A program made the position numbers and the translations under genes. 64,000 bases of DNA from Rothia mucilaginosa. GTDB taxonomy: Bacteria > Actinomycetota > Actinomycetes > Actinomycetales > Micrococcaceae. The stretch covers positions 1 to 64,000 of the forward strand of contig NZ_JVSP01000006.1 of assembly GCF_001061665.1 (NCBI RefSeq), written 5' to 3'. The notes beneath the pieces are model-generated. The model was given only the letters and a program-made list of their open reading frames with translations. It was not told where the DNA came from and ran no database searches. This document shows, piece after piece, positions 46,606-56,304 of this stretch. The stretch's first letter is position 1. Each line of letters begins with the position of its first letter.

Positions 46606-46637
46606 GGGCCGCCCCGGGTACTCTCCCGGCGCGGCCC
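46606..46637 (-). terminator. Terminator after the TPR membrane protein gene
   Basis: GGGCCGC/GCGGCCC with an inner CCGGG/CCCGG stem, followed on the minus strand by CTTTTGCC, about 40 nt past the stop. Confidence 0.85.
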
Positions 46638-46675
46638 CTCAACCTTCGGGAGCGCAACCGCTCCTCCCGATGCTT

Positions 46676-47344
46676 CTAACGCATTTCCTTCGCGGCGCCA
46701 CCCGAGCGCAACGACCACGCGTTACGCATCGCCGCGCGGGCGCGCTTGCGCTCGCCCACCGCATCGTACATGCAGGCCAGGTTGAACCAGGCCTTCCAGT
46801 TCTCGGGCTCCTGCTCAACCGCCGCCGCGAAGGACTCAAACTCCGCCGCGGCTGCCTCGCGGTCCACCTTACCGCTCGGGGTGCGCGGCAGGTTATCCTC
46901 CGCCAGGTCCCCCGAATCGGACAGCTGCTGAGCCATCATCTGAATACGTGTTCCAAAGAGAATCTCACGCACCAGGGCCCACGCGCCGAGCACGGGCAGC
47001 AGAATCATGCCGAGCCCCAGCACCATGCCGGCCACCGAACCCGAAAGGAGCAGGGACACGCCACGATCGGCCGTGTACACCAGGTACAGCACCAGCAGCG
47101 TGCAGGTCAGCGCGGCGAAGGTCTTGCCGAACCCGCCGGCATCCACGGTCATGAAGACCGCGCTAAAAATCAGCACGCCCAGGATGAAGGCGCGCACCAC
47201 GATGGGCAGCGGCAGGATGAGCACCGTCACCACCAGCAGAACGCACGCGCACGCCGTCCACAGGCGCAGCGAAGCCCACCAGGGGCCGCGGTTTCGCGCC
47301 TCGGTGGGAGCCGGCGAACCCTCGGAAGAAGTCTGTTCAGACAT
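46676..47344 (-). CDS. Membrane protein with C-terminal TPR-like repeat
   Basis: 222-residue protein with four hydrophobic segments (about 25-130: ACVLLVVTVLILPLPIVV; AFILGVLIFSAVFMT; ALTCTLLVLYLVY; VAGMVLGLGMILLPVLGAW) followed by a cytoplasmic tail with one TPR-like unit (FAAAVEQEPENWKAWFNLAC then MYDAVGERKRAR). Function unknown. It starts 9 nt after the dapB stop and is probably co-transcribed with it. Confidence 0.8.
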   Translation of the reverse strand: MSEQTSSEGSPAPTEARNRGPWWASLRLWTACACVLLVVTVLILPLPIVVRAFILGVLIFSAVFMTVDAGGFGKTFAALTCTLLVLYLVYTADRGVSLLLSGSVAGMVLGLGMILLPVLGAWALVREILFGTRIQMMAQQLSDSGDLAEDNLPRTPSGKVDREAAAAEFESFAAAVEQEPENWKAWFNLACMYDAVGERKRARAAMRNAWSLRSGGAAKEMR

Positions 47345-47353
47345 CGTGCCCTC

Positions 47354-48112
47354 CTAAGACAGGTCCATGTAGGCGTCCAGGCCCACGCTCAGGCCCGGAT
47401 GCGCCGCCACCTCGCGCACGCCCAGCAGCACGCCGGGCATGAAGGAGGCGCGGTCGAAGGAATCGTGGCGAATCACCAGCTGCTGGCCGGGGTCGCCCAG
47501 CAGAATCTCCTGGTGAGCCACCATTCCGCGCAGACGTACCGCGTGCACGTGCACGCCGTCCACCACCGCGCCGCGCGAGCCCAGCGGATCGGATGTCGTG
47601 GCGTCCGGGCTCGGACCCACGCCGGCCTCGGCACGGGCGGCCGCCACCTTGCGGGCCGTGTGAACCGCGGTGCCGGAGGGGGCATCCACCTTGTTCGGGT
47701 GGTGAATCTCAATGATTTCAACCGAATCGAAGTAGCGGGCGGCCTTGGCCGCAAACTCGGTGGCCAGAATCGAACCGATCGCGAAGTTCGGGGCAATCAG
47801 TACGCCCACGCCGGGGTGCTCGCCCAGCAGCTCGCGCAGGGAGTCCAGGCGTTCGGGGGTCCAGCCGGTCGTGCCGACCACCGCGTGCATGCCGTGCTCA
47901 ACCGCGAAGCGAACGTTGGCCTCGCTCGAATCCGGAACGGTCAGGTCAATCACGATTTCGGCGCCGGAGTCGACCAGCTCCTGCAGGTCGTCACCGCGGC
48001 CCAGGGCCGCCACCAGGTCCATATCCTCGGCGGTGTTGACGGCGCGAACCGCCTCCGACCCCATGCGGCCCGCGGCTCCAAGAACCGCTACCTTCCAAAT
48101 CTTCTCGCTCAT
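47354..48112 (-). CDS. dapB: 4-hydroxy-tetrahydrodipicolinate reductase
   Basis: NAD(P)H-dependent second enzyme after DapA in the diaminopimelate pathway. The 252-residue protein has the Rossmann start VAVLGAAGRMGSE, VVGTTGW, and the substrate signature EIHHPNKVDAPSGTA. ATG at 48112 after GGAG. First gene of an operon with the TPR membrane protein. Confidence 0.96.
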   Translation of the reverse strand: MSEKIWKVAVLGAAGRMGSEAVRAVNTAEDMDLVAALGRGDDLQELVDSGAEIVIDLTVPDSSEANVRFAVEHGMHAVVGTTGWTPERLDSLRELLGEHPGVGVLIAPNFAIGSILATEFAAKAARYFDSVEIIEIHHPNKVDAPSGTAVHTARKVAAARAEAGVGPSPDATTSDPLGSRGAVVDGVHVHAVRLRGMVAHQEILLGDPGQQLVIRHDSFDRASFMPGVLLGVREVAAHPGLSVGLDAYMDLS

Positions 48113-48349
48113 GCGCTCTCCTCGCTTCTTCCTGGTGGCTTCTTCCGTGGCGGTAGGCCCGTTGTGGGGCGGCCCGTCACCGTTTCTTCTCCTCCATTAT
48201 CGCCGATGCGCTACCGCGCGACCCTCCGGGGGCCTCTTCTCGTCTCTCGGCCGGCCTTCCCGGAGCGCCCGCTCGCGCCCCAATCCCGGCGCTGACGTGC
48301 TGGCTCTCGGCGCCATATAAGAATCCCACTACGTCATCTAATGGAATCA

Positions 48350-48364
48350 AACCTATAATAGGTT
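48350..48364 (+). promoter_or_regulatory. Palindrome over the -10 of the OatA-like gene
   Basis: AACCTATAATAGGTT is a perfect inverted repeat (6+3+6) that contains a consensus TATAAT at 48354-48359. The predicted transcript begins about 40 nt before the ATG at 48406. A repressor binding here would block the promoter; no good -35 is seen. Confidence 0.5.
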
Positions 48365-48405
48365 GGTATTTAATTTTCAATCCGTCCCTCGGAGCACACA
48401 GACCT

Positions 48406-50373
48406 ATGAAGTCCCTCTTTACCTCCTCTGTACGCCCATATGAAGCAAACCGGCGTTATATTCTGCCTGGTTTGGACGGTTTGCGCGCCATCGCAGTGCT
48501 CCTGGTGATCGTGTACCACTTCTGGCCCACGGTCCTGCCCGGCGGCATGATTGGCGTGGATATCTTCTTCGTCATCTCGGGTTTTCTCATCACTTCGCTC
48601 CTGCTGCGCGAGGGTGCGCTGAACGGCCGCATCGCGCTCGGTAGCTTCTGGATTCGTCGTGCCCGCCGTCTGCTACCGGCCATCGCCCTCATGATTCTCG
48701 TGCTGGGTCCCGTGAGCCTCATCGTTGGCGGCGATATCCAGGTCAACCTGGGCCGCCAGCTGCTGGGCGCGGCAACCTTCTCCTCCAACTGGATTTCCAT
48801 CTTCGCCGGAAACGACTACTTCGCGCAGACCTCCCCGGAGCTCTTCACGAACTTCTGGTCCCTGGCCGTCGAGGAGCAGTTCTACGTGGTCTGGCCGCTG
48901 CTCATTGTTGGTTTTGGCCTGTTGTTGCGCCGTTCGTGGCGTCGTTTTAGCGTGGTTATAGTGTTGGGCATTATTGCGTCACTGAGCGTTGCTACCGCTC
49001 TTCTGATGTCCGGCGCACCCATTAGCCGCGTCTACTACGGCACCGACACCCACCTGTACGGTCTGCTGCTCGGCGCCCTACTGGCGTTTGCGCGCCCCTG
49101 GTCGCTGTACCCGCCGTTGCAGCAGTCCGTGCTGTACCGCGTGGCTCAGCCCTTTGGCGTGGTTGCTTTCGCCCGCGTCATGATTAGCTGGCTGTCCCTG
49201 TTCGCGCTGATTCCCTACGCGGTTCTCGTGCCCGAATCGGCACCCGGTGCAATCCCCTGGGGTCTGTTCGGCGCCTCCCTGCTGGCTCTCGGCGTGATTC
49301 AGGGCATGCTGCCCGATATGCTTGCCGGTGCTTCCGAGGCCCTGCGCCGCCTGCTGAACTTTGCGCCCCTGCGCTGGGTGGGCGAACGCTCCTACGGCCT
49401 GTACCTGTGGCACTGGCCGCTGGCCGTGGTCATGCACTACGTGCTCGGCGCGGACCGCTCCCCGCTGGTGAACGTCGGCGTGCTGGTGGCGACCTTCGCC
49501 ATCGCCGAGATGTCCTACCGCTGGGTTGAGACCCCGATTCGACGCCACGGCTTCCGCGGAAGCGCCAACCGCGTTATCGCCTCCTTCCAGAACGCCACTG
49601 TTAAGGCCCTGCCCATCGCTCTGACCCTGCTCGTGATTGCGGCCGCCGGCGCAACCGGCGTGGCCGTACGCACCGCGCCGGCCATGACCACCGCCCAACA
49701 GTCCGTTGAGGACGGCAAGCGCGCCGCGGCAGAACGCCTGAAGGCCCGACAGGAGGCGCGCGCCAGCGCCTCCGCGAGCGCTTCGGTCAACCCCACGGCC
49801 AAGGACGGAAAGGATGCGAAGGCCACCGCCTCAGCAAGCGCCTCGGCCTCCCAGGAGGCCACCGGCCCCATCGACTCCTCACAGGTGACCGTCGTGGGTG
49901 ACTCCATCGTGGTGGCGACCTCCCCCGATCTCTACGACAAGATGCCCGAGGCCCAGATTAATGCGGCTGAGGGACGCACCATCGCTAACGCGCTGCCCAT
50001 TATTAAGTCCATGGGCGCCAACGGTCAGATTCGAAAGACCCTGGTGCTGTCGGTGACCGCAAACTCGACCATTCTGGACGGTCAGCTCGATCAGGTGCTG
50101 GCGGCCATGCCCGCCGATTCGAAGCTGGTGCTCGTGACCGGTTACGGCCCGCGCAACCTGAGCTGGATCGAGTACTCGAATACGAAGATTCGAGAGTTTG
50201 CTTCCCAGCACTCCGACCGCGTGATTATCGCGGATTGGAACTCGGCGATTCGCCAGGCCCTGCAGACCCAGAGCGGCCTGCTCGCTTCCGACGGCGTGCA
50301 CCCCGAGGCGGCCGGCCAGGAGCTCTACGCCCGGGTCGTGGAGCAGGCCATCGCCAAGGCACAGAAGAAGTAG
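48406..50373 (+). CDS. OatA-like membrane acyltransferase with SGNH domain
   Basis: Integral membrane O-acyltransferase, probably acetylating peptidoglycan or another surface glycan. The N-terminal acyltransferase-3 domain has about ten transmembrane helices (LPGLDGLRAIAVLLVIVYHF at 21-40 contains the catalytic-type His; GVDIFFVISGF; FWSLAVEEQFYVVWPLL). A low-complexity Ala/Ser/Lys linker (about 440-485, SASASASVNP; TASASASASQE) leads to an extracytoplasmic SGNH hydrolase domain with GDS (498-500) and SDGVHPE (Asp629, His632). Length 655 matches OatA. A GGAG lies 11 nt upstream of the ATG. Confidence 0.92.
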   Translation: MKSLFTSSVRPYEANRRYILPGLDGLRAIAVLLVIVYHFWPTVLPGGMIGVDIFFVISGFLITSLLLREGALNGRIALGSFWIRRARRLLPAIALMILVLGPVSLIVGGDIQVNLGRQLLGAATFSSNWISIFAGNDYFAQTSPELFTNFWSLAVEEQFYVVWPLLIVGFGLLLRRSWRRFSVVIVLGIIASLSVATALLMSGAPISRVYYGTDTHLYGLLLGALLAFARPWSLYPPLQQSVLYRVAQPFGVVAFARVMISWLSLFALIPYAVLVPESAPGAIPWGLFGASLLALGVIQGMLPDMLAGASEALRRLLNFAPLRWVGERSYGLYLWHWPLAVVMHYVLGADRSPLVNVGVLVATFAIAEMSYRWVETPIRRHGFRGSANRVIASFQNATVKALPIALTLLVIAAAGATGVAVRTAPAMTTAQQSVEDGKRAAAERLKARQEARASASASASVNPTAKDGKDAKATASASASASQEATGPIDSSQVTVVGDSIVVATSPDLYDKMPEAQINAAEGRTIANALPIIKSMGANGQIRKTLVLSVTANSTILDGQLDQVLAAMPADSKLVLVTGYGPRNLSWIEYSNTKIREFASQHSDRVIIADWNSAIRQALQTQSGLLASDGVHPEAAGQELYARVVEQAIAKAQKK

Positions 50374-50502
50374 CGGCGTCGCAGCCACAAAGCGCAAGTA
50401 CCCCGCGTCGAACCGACCCGAACCGGCTGGCCCGGTGGCGCTAACCCGGTGACGCTGGTTGGAGCAATGCATAGGCGGTTCTGACGCGATGAAGACGCGC
50501 TG

Positions 50503-50545
50503 AAAGGCCCGTTGGTCACTCCCATGGGAGTGACCAAGGGCCTTT
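50503..50545. terminator. Bidirectional terminator between the OatA-like and M16 genes
   Basis: Twenty paired bases (AAAGGCCC and TTGGTCACTCCC with their complements) interrupted by a single bulged G at 50511, apex CCATGG, bounded by AAA/TTT. Confidence 0.88.
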
Positions 50546-50597
50546 CGATTTCCCGTAGCTCTATTTCAAACGGCGAGGGGCCAATGCCCCGCACAAG

Positions 50598-51929
50598 CTA
50601 CCGCACGATGGTCGTAATCATCTGCTGCTCCCCCAGGAAGGCGGCGAGATCGCGTACCTCGTCGAGGGAGACGGCGCGAATCTTCTCCAGCAGCTCGTCG
50701 GTGCTCGTGAACTGGCCAGAATCCATCTCCGCGCGGCCCAGGCGGGACATGCGCGAGCCGGAGTCCTCGCTGCCGAGCACGGTGGAGCCGGCCAGCTGAC
50801 CGCGCACCTTCAGCAGCTCCTCCTCGGTGATGCCGGCGGCCGCGAGCTTATCGAACTCGTGGCCCATGACCTCGCGCACCTGCTCGGTCTTGGCAGGCAG
50901 GCAGCCGGCGTACATGCCGAAGTAGCCGGCGTCCGAGTAGGCACCGGAGAACGCGAAGGTGCTGTACGCCAGGCCGCGCTTCTCGCGGATCTCCTGGAAC
51001 AGGCGCGAGGACATGCCCGCACCAAACGCGCTGGTCAGCACGCTCAACGCGTAGCGGCGGTCGTCGCCCGCGATGATGCTCGGGCAGCCCATCACGATGT
51101 TGGTCTGCTCAAAGCCCTTCTGCACCTCGCGCAGCTCGCTCAGCGGAACGATGCCGCTGTCGGTACGCACACGGCGCGGCGCGGGGGCCACGCCCTCCCA
51201 CAGGTCCCAGCCGTAGCGGGTGAGCGACTCCAGCACGAGGCGAACCATAGTGCTGTGCTCCAGGGAACCGGCGGCGGAAATCACCAGGCGATCCGGGGTG
51301 TAGTAGCGCTTGTAGTGCTCCCACACGGCGTCACGCGGGACCGCCTGAATCTCCTCGGGGGTGCCGCCGATGGGGCGTCCGAGGGGGTTGGCGCCCATGA
51401 GCTGCTCCACGAAGTTCTCGAAGGCGACGTCGGTCGGATCGTCCTGATCCATCGCGATTTCTTCGAGAATCACCCCGCGTTCCTGCTCCAGGTGGGCGGG
51501 ATCCAGCAGGGCGTTGGTCACCATATCGGTGATGACGTCCACGGCCATGGGCGCGTCGTCGTCGAGCACACGCGCGTAGTAGCAGGTGTGTTCCTTGGCG
51601 GTCAGCGCGTTGGACTCGCCGCCCACCGCGTCGAAGGAGGACGCAATGTCGAGCGCCGTGCGGGTACCGGTGCCCTTGAACAGCAGGTGCTCCAGAAAGT
51701 GCGTGGAGCCGAGCATGCCGGGAGCCTCGTCACGCGAGCCCACCCCCACCCAGAAGCCGATGGACACGCCGCGCGTGCCGGGCATCTTCTCGGTGATGAC
51801 ACGCACGCCACCGGGCAGGATGGAGCGGCGCACCTCGTTGCCGCCCGCGCCCTCGTAGATGAGGCGGCCACGCTCGTAGTCGAGCTCCTCGGCAATGGCG
51901 TCAAGCTCGACGGGCAGGGAAATAGACAT
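50598..51929 (-). CDS. M16 family zinc metallopeptidase
   Basis: Pitrilysin/insulinase-family peptidase of 443 residues with the inverted zinc motif HFLEH (about 76-80) and the distal glutamate in ERGVILEEIAM. The second, inactive M16 half contains RLFQEIREKRGLAYS. Related to the processing-peptidase-like proteins that often lie near pnp in Gram-positive bacteria. Substrate unknown; no signal peptide, so probably cytoplasmic. ATG at 51929. Confidence 0.92.
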   Translation of the reverse strand: MSISLPVELDAIAEELDYERGRLIYEGAGGNEVRRSILPGGVRVITEKMPGTRGVSIGFWVGVGSRDEAPGMLGSTHFLEHLLFKGTGTRTALDIASSFDAVGGESNALTAKEHTCYYARVLDDDAPMAVDVITDMVTNALLDPAHLEQERGVILEEIAMDQDDPTDVAFENFVEQLMGANPLGRPIGGTPEEIQAVPRDAVWEHYKRYYTPDRLVISAAGSLEHSTMVRLVLESLTRYGWDLWEGVAPAPRRVRTDSGIVPLSELREVQKGFEQTNIVMGCPSIIAGDDRRYALSVLTSAFGAGMSSRLFQEIREKRGLAYSTFAFSGAYSDAGYFGMYAGCLPAKTEQVREVMGHEFDKLAAAGITEEELLKVRGQLAGSTVLGSEDSGSRMSRLGRAEMDSGQFTSTDELLEKIRAVSLDEVRDLAAFLGEQQMITTIVR

Positions 51930-51954
51930 TCAGTGTCCTTCGATGTGAGTTCGG

Positions 51955-53001
51955 TTAGCTAATCTTTTGTTCGATGGGACGCGGCAGGGTAAAGAGCGGA
52001 ATCCGGAGCTTCTGAGCGCAGTACCCCAGCAGCAGCGAGGCGAGGATCGCAAAGATCGTACCGCCCACCAGGAACAGAGGTACCGAGAAAAGACCAGACT
52101 TCGTCAGTACGAAACGGAAAGCGGCACCGCACACGATGTGCGCGATAAAGATTTCCAGGGAGTGGCGTCCCAGGTAGGCGAGCCAGCCGCTCCACGGAAC
52201 CCGAGCCAGCAGGTAGGAGAGCGAGAGCACCGTCAGCGAGGATATCACCGTCGCAAGAATACCCATAGCTACCGCACCAGCATCATTCGTGAAGTAAGGA
52301 ATGACGGTAGGCGGAGTAGCCTGAATGTGCATCAGAAGGTAGATGTAGTCGAACAGGCCAACAGCAACGATACCCGCGTGAGCTGCCAAGGGAATGGAGC
52401 TCATAATGCGTTGGAATCGTTCATGGCCAAGCGCCACACCAACGAGGAAGAAGAAGAGTAGCGAAAGGCCCTGAGTACCGACATACTCACCGATGTACCC
52501 CCACGAGGCGAGTGCAAGAATCGCTGAGCCCGCAATCGTTAGGGCAGCGATAGCGTTCTTCCGCCATACTCGCGTCACCACAGCAATAATGGTGACAATC
52601 ATGAGCCAGGGGAAGAACCAAAGCTGACCTTCAGGCTTCCACAGCTCGAGCAGGCTCATAACAGTCGTCTTATCGGAAGAATTAGACGGAAGCACAAGCT
52701 TCATGCCCACCTGCAGAACCTGCCAAATAACGTAGAGGTATCCGAAGAGGATCAGGCGCTTCGTCAGGTATGAGGAGGGGGTAGTTTTCGTTGCTCCTCG
52801 CGACACGAACAGGCCGCTCAGGAAGGCAAAAACTACCAGGTGCCAAAAATAGACACCGTAGTCAAGAACATATTTATAGGGGCGGAAGGCTTCCGTCCCC
52901 AGTCCAGATGCCCACATCCCTCGATGAATGTGCCCAAACACAATTGCAATGATTGCGATGCCTTTAGCAATATCAATTGTGCTGTCACGTCGTGTCAACA
53001 T
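51955..53001 (-). CDS. Acyltransferase-3 family membrane protein
   Basis: 348-residue membrane acyltransferase with about ten hydrophobic segments. It starts MLTRRDSTIDIAKGIAIIAI with VFGHIHRG carrying the family histidine, and has SLEIFIAHIVCGAAF near the C-terminus. No SGNH domain. It resembles sugar or glycan O-acetylases; acceptor unknown. Its base composition is lower in GC (about 50% in sampled lines) than its neighbours, hinting at separate ancestry. It sits between the M16 gene and pnp, which are close neighbours in relatives. ATG at 53001 with GGAA upstream; a longer frame to 53100 exists. Confidence 0.85.
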   Translation of the reverse strand: MLTRRDSTIDIAKGIAIIAIVFGHIHRGMWASGLGTEAFRPYKYVLDYGVYFWHLVVFAFLSGLFVSRGATKTTPSSYLTKRLILFGYLYVIWQVLQVGMKLVLPSNSSDKTTVMSLLELWKPEGQLWFFPWLMIVTIIAVVTRVWRKNAIAALTIAGSAILALASWGYIGEYVGTQGLSLLFFFLVGVALGHERFQRIMSSIPLAAHAGIVAVGLFDYIYLLMHIQATPPTVIPYFTNDAGAVAMGILATVISSLTVLSLSYLLARVPWSGWLAYLGRHSLEIFIAHIVCGAAFRFVLTKSGLFSVPLFLVGGTIFAILASLLLGYCAQKLRIPLFTLPRPIEQKIS

Positions 53002-53142
53002 TCGCTCACTTTCCTTCCAGTGCAAGAGAAATATATTAATCTTATCCCTCTTACTCGCGACAAGGGGCGCCCGGTGCACCCGGCGGGGAGTGAACCGCAC
53101 CGGGTGCGCCGAACGCCCCTCATCACTTAGCGGGGGTTACGA

Positions 53143-55362
53143 CTACTCGTCGTCGCCACCCTCAACGACCGGTGCGAGCGAGAGCTTGCCGCGGTCATCA
53201 ATCTTGGTGATCTCCACCTGAACCTTCTGGCCCACGGAGACAACGTCCTCGGCGTCAACCACGCGCTTGCCGCCGTTGAGCTTACGCATCTCGGAGATGT
53301 GCAGCAGGCCGTCCTTACCGGGGGTCAGCGAGATGAAGGCGCCGAAGTCGGTCACCTTCACCACGGTGCCCAGGTAACGCTCGCCGACCTCGGGAACCTG
53401 CGGGTTCGCGATGGCGTTCACGGCGGCGCGGGCAGACTCGGCGGAGGGGCCGTCGGCTGCGCCGATGTACACGGTACCGTCGTCCTCGATGGAGATGTCT
53501 GCGCCGGTGTCCTCCTGAATCTGGTTGATCATCTTACCCTTGGGGCCGATGACCTCACCGATCTTGGCAACCGGAATCTTCACGGAGATAATGCGCGGTG
53601 CGTACTCGCTCATCTCGTCGGGTGCGTCGATGGCGCTGGTCAGCACATCCAGGATGTGCAGGCGAGCCTCGCGGGCCTGGGTCAGCGCACCGGCCAGCAC
53701 GGAGGCGGGGATGCCGTCGAGCTTGGTATCCAGCTGAATAGCGGTCACGAACTCGGAGGTACCCGCCACCTTGAAGTCCATGTCGCCCAGTGCGTCCTCG
53801 GCGCCCAGGATGTCGGTCAGGGCGGCGTAACGGGTCTCGCCGTTCACTTCGTCGGACACCAGACCCATTGCGATACCCGCAACGGGTGCGCGCAGCGGCA
53901 CGCCGGCGTTCAGCAGGGACAGGGTCGAGGCGCAGACCGAACCCATGGAGGTCGAGCCGTTGGAGCCCAGAGCCTCAGAAACCTGGCGGATAGCGTAGGG
54001 GAATTCTTCGCGCGAGGGCAGCACCGGGGTGATTGCACGCTCAGCCAGGGCGCCGTGACCGATTTCGCGGCGCTTGGGCGAACCCACACGGCCGGTCTCA
54101 CCGGTGGAGTACGGCGGGAAGTTGTAGTGGTGGATGTAGCGCTTGGACTTGAGCGGGTGCAGGGAGTCCAGCTGCTGCTCCATCTTGAGCATGTTCAGGG
54201 TGGTGATACCCATAATCTGGGTCTCGCCACGCTCAAAGAGGGAGGAGCCGTGCACGCGGGGCAGGACCTCAACCTCGGCGGTGAGCTGACGGATATCGGT
54301 CAGGCCGCGGCCGTCGATACGCACCTGATCGGTGAGGATGCGCTGGCGCACGATGTGCTTGGTCAGGGCGGCGAATGCCACGTCGACCTCGTCATCGCGC
54401 TCTTCGAATTCCTTGCCCTCGCCGGTCAGAGCCTCCTTGAGGTCTTCCTTCAGCTCGGCTGCGGCGGCTTCGCGCTCCTGCTTGCCGGCGATGGAGTACA
54501 CCTCGACCAGGCGGTCTGCGGCGAATTCCTTCACGGCTGCGTCCACGTCCTCGCCGTGGCCGCCGAAGAAGGGCAGCTCGAGGGCGGACTTGCCAGCGCG
54601 GGCTGCCAGGTCGGACTGAGCCTTGCACAGGGCGGCAATGAAGGGCTTAGCGGCCTCCAGACCCTGAGCGACGACCTCTTCGGTGGGGGCGGTCTGGCCG
54701 TCCTCCTTGATGAGCTTCCAGGAGTTGTCGGTGGCCTCAGCCTCGACCATCATGATGGCGACGTCTTCGGTACCGTCGGCCTTGGTGACGATGCGACCGG
54801 CCACGGCCATGTCGAACACGGCGTTCTCGAGCTGGGAGTACTTGGGGAAGCAGACCCACTGGCCGTCAATCAGGGCCACGCGCACGCCACCGATGGGGCC
54901 GCTGAAGGGCGCGCCGGAGAGCGTGGTCGATGCCGAAGCCGCGTTAATCGCGAAGGTGTTGTAGATTTCGTCCGGGTTGTAGGTCAGGACGGTCACGACG
55001 ACCTGCACCTCGTTGCGGATGCCCTTGGTGAAGGCGGGGCGCAGCGGGCGGTCAATCAGGCGGGCTGCCAGAATGGCCTCGGTGCTGGGGCGGCCTTCGC
55101 GGCGGAAGTAGGATGCCGGAATCTTGCCGGCTGCGTACATGCGCTCTTCCACGTCCACGGTCAGCGGGAAGAAGTCGAAGCCCTCGCGGGGAGACTTGCC
55201 GACCACGGTTGCGGAGAGCAGGGTGGTCTCGTCATCGATGGTGACGAGCACCGAGCCGTTAGCCTGCTTGGCGAGACGGCCGGTTTCAAAGCGCACGTGG
55301 CGCTTACCGTAAATGCCGTTGTCGATTTCGACTTCGGCAAACTGGATTTCGGGACCTTCCAC
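53143..55362 (-). CDS. pnp: Polyribonucleotide nucleotidyltransferase (PNPase)
   Basis: Phosphorolytic 3'-5' exoribonuclease, also guanosine-pentaphosphate-related in actinobacteria. The 739-residue protein has two RNase PH domains ([54 protein letters not shown]), a KH domain ([20 protein letters not shown]) and an S1 domain ([20 protein letters not shown]). Start is GTG at 55362 (family start [15 protein letters not shown]), AAGGA upstream; ATG 23 codons further up is less likely. Confidence 0.97.
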   Translation of the reverse strand: MEGPEIQFAEVEIDNGIYGKRHVRFETGRLAKQANGSVLVTIDDETTLLSATVVGKSPREGFDFFPLTVDVEERMYAAGKIPASYFRREGRPSTEAILAARLIDRPLRPAFTKGIRNEVQVVVTVLTYNPDEIYNTFAINAASASTTLSGAPFSGPIGGVRVALIDGQWVCFPKYSQLENAVFDMAVAGRIVTKADGTEDVAIMMVEAEATDNSWKLIKEDGQTAPTEEVVAQGLEAAKPFIAALCKAQSDLAARAGKSALELPFFGGHGEDVDAAVKEFAADRLVEVYSIAGKQEREAAAAELKEDLKEALTGEGKEFEERDDEVDVAFAALTKHIVRQRILTDQVRIDGRGLTDIRQLTAEVEVLPRVHGSSLFERGETQIMGITTLNMLKMEQQLDSLHPLKSKRYIHHYNFPPYSTGETGRVGSPKRREIGHGALAERAITPVLPSREEFPYAIRQVSEALGSNGSTSMGSVCASTLSLLNAGVPLRAPVAGIAMGLVSDEVNGETRYAALTDILGAEDALGDMDFKVAGTSEFVTAIQLDTKLDGIPASVLAGALTQAREARLHILDVLTSAIDAPDEMSEYAPRIISVKIPVAKIGEVIGPKGKMINQIQEDTGADISIEDDGTVYIGAADGPSAESARAAVNAIANPQVPEVGERYLGTVVKVTDFGAFISLTPGKDGLLHISEMRKLNGGKRVVDAEDVVSVGQKVQVEITKIDDRGKLSLAPVVEGGDDE

Positions 55363-55767
55363 GGTTCCTTCTTTCTCTTGGTCAGCCGGTGCGTAGCGCA
55401 CGAGTCGGCCTTCGATAGGAAACCACGGCACCGTTCCCCCGCCGTCATCGCGCCGGTTGGCTCCGGCGGTTCCAGGCAGAGTTCCGCACCGTTCGCTATG
55501 TGCTGAGGGGTGTTATTCCGTAATTCGCTACCGAGGACCGCGGCGTGTGCGCTCGCGGCTGGTTTTCTGTCATGGTTGGTGGGGTGTGCCCACCGGACGG
55601 TCCGGGCCGTCCGACCCGCGACCGGTTGGGGTGAGCGCCCCCGAACGCGGCAGTACGGACGTGCCGACGCCCGCGCCTTACGAAGAAGGCGAGGAACAGC
55701 TACAGCACGTCCGCACGAACCGCCGCGGGGCGGTTAATCACCGCGTGAAGCGTCAAACGCTCCCGTT
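55363..55767. other. rpsO-pnp intergenic region
   Basis: No convincing gene in 405 nt. A perfect AACCGCC/GGCGGTT hairpin (55718-55735) follows rpsO and may end or process the rpsO transcript; the rest presumably holds the pnp promoter and leader, where RNase III sites occur in other bacteria. Confidence 0.5.
55718..55735 (-). terminator. Hairpin after rpsO
   Basis: Perfect 7-bp stem with loop GCGG, 33 nt past the rpsO stop; no T-tract, so termination strength is uncertain. Confidence 0.4.
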
Positions 55768-56037
55768 TTATCGGCGCAGGCCCAGGCGCTCGATCAGCGA
55801 ACGGTAACGCTCGATGTCGACGCTCTTGAGGTAGCCGAGCATGTTGCGGCGACGACCAACGAGGATCATCAGGCCGCGACGGGAGTGGTGATCGTGCTTG
55901 TGGAACTTCAGGTGCTCGGTCAGGTCGGAGATACGACGAGACAGAACTGCAATCTGAACCTCGGGCGAACCGGTGTCGCCCTCGTGGGTTGCGTATTCCT
56001 TGATGATTTCCTGCTTGATAGCGGGATCCAGTGCCAC
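55768..56037 (-). CDS. rpsO: 30S ribosomal protein S15
   Basis: 89-residue S15, binding 16S rRNA central domain. Conserved [40 protein letters not shown] and [24 protein letters not shown] at 56037 with AGGAG upstream. Located before pnp as in most bacteria. Confidence 0.98.
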   Translation of the reverse strand: MALDPAIKQEIIKEYATHEGDTGSPEVQIAVLSRRISDLTEHLKFHKHDHHSRRGLMILVGRRRNMLGYLKSVDIERYRSLIERLGLRR

Positions 56038-56190
56038 TTTTAACTCCTAGAGTTAGTACCGCATACGTCCCGTACGGACGGTTGCCGCCGGGTGGTGGGC
56101 TTGCGCCCTCAATACACGACGTCTGCTGCGGACTGCAGACGCGTTCTTCCCATTCTACGCTACCGGGACGCGTTCGCGGAAGAGCGCACA

Positions 56191-56237
56191 AAAGCCCGGC
56201 GGCAGGTAGCTCATCACACTACCGGCCGCCGGGCTTT
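56191..56237 (-). terminator. Terminator after the amino-acid permease gene
   Basis: AAAGCCCGGCGGC (56191-56203) pairs with its complement at 56225-56237; the loop itself can form AGGTAG/CTACC. 68 nt past the stop. Confidence 0.8.
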
Positions 56238-56304
56238 CGAGACAAACGTTCACACGGGCGCTACCCGGCAGCCGCTACCGCCGGGTGCCCGGTGGCTTGA
56301 GTGC

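Noticed and set aside
55510-55737. Plus-strand frame beginning like a lipoprotein (a signal-like stretch with LVGC)
   Set aside because: The GTG start abuts the purine-rich stretch with no proper spacing, the rest is low-complexity Arg/Pro, and it crosses the rpsO-pnp intergenic hairpin.
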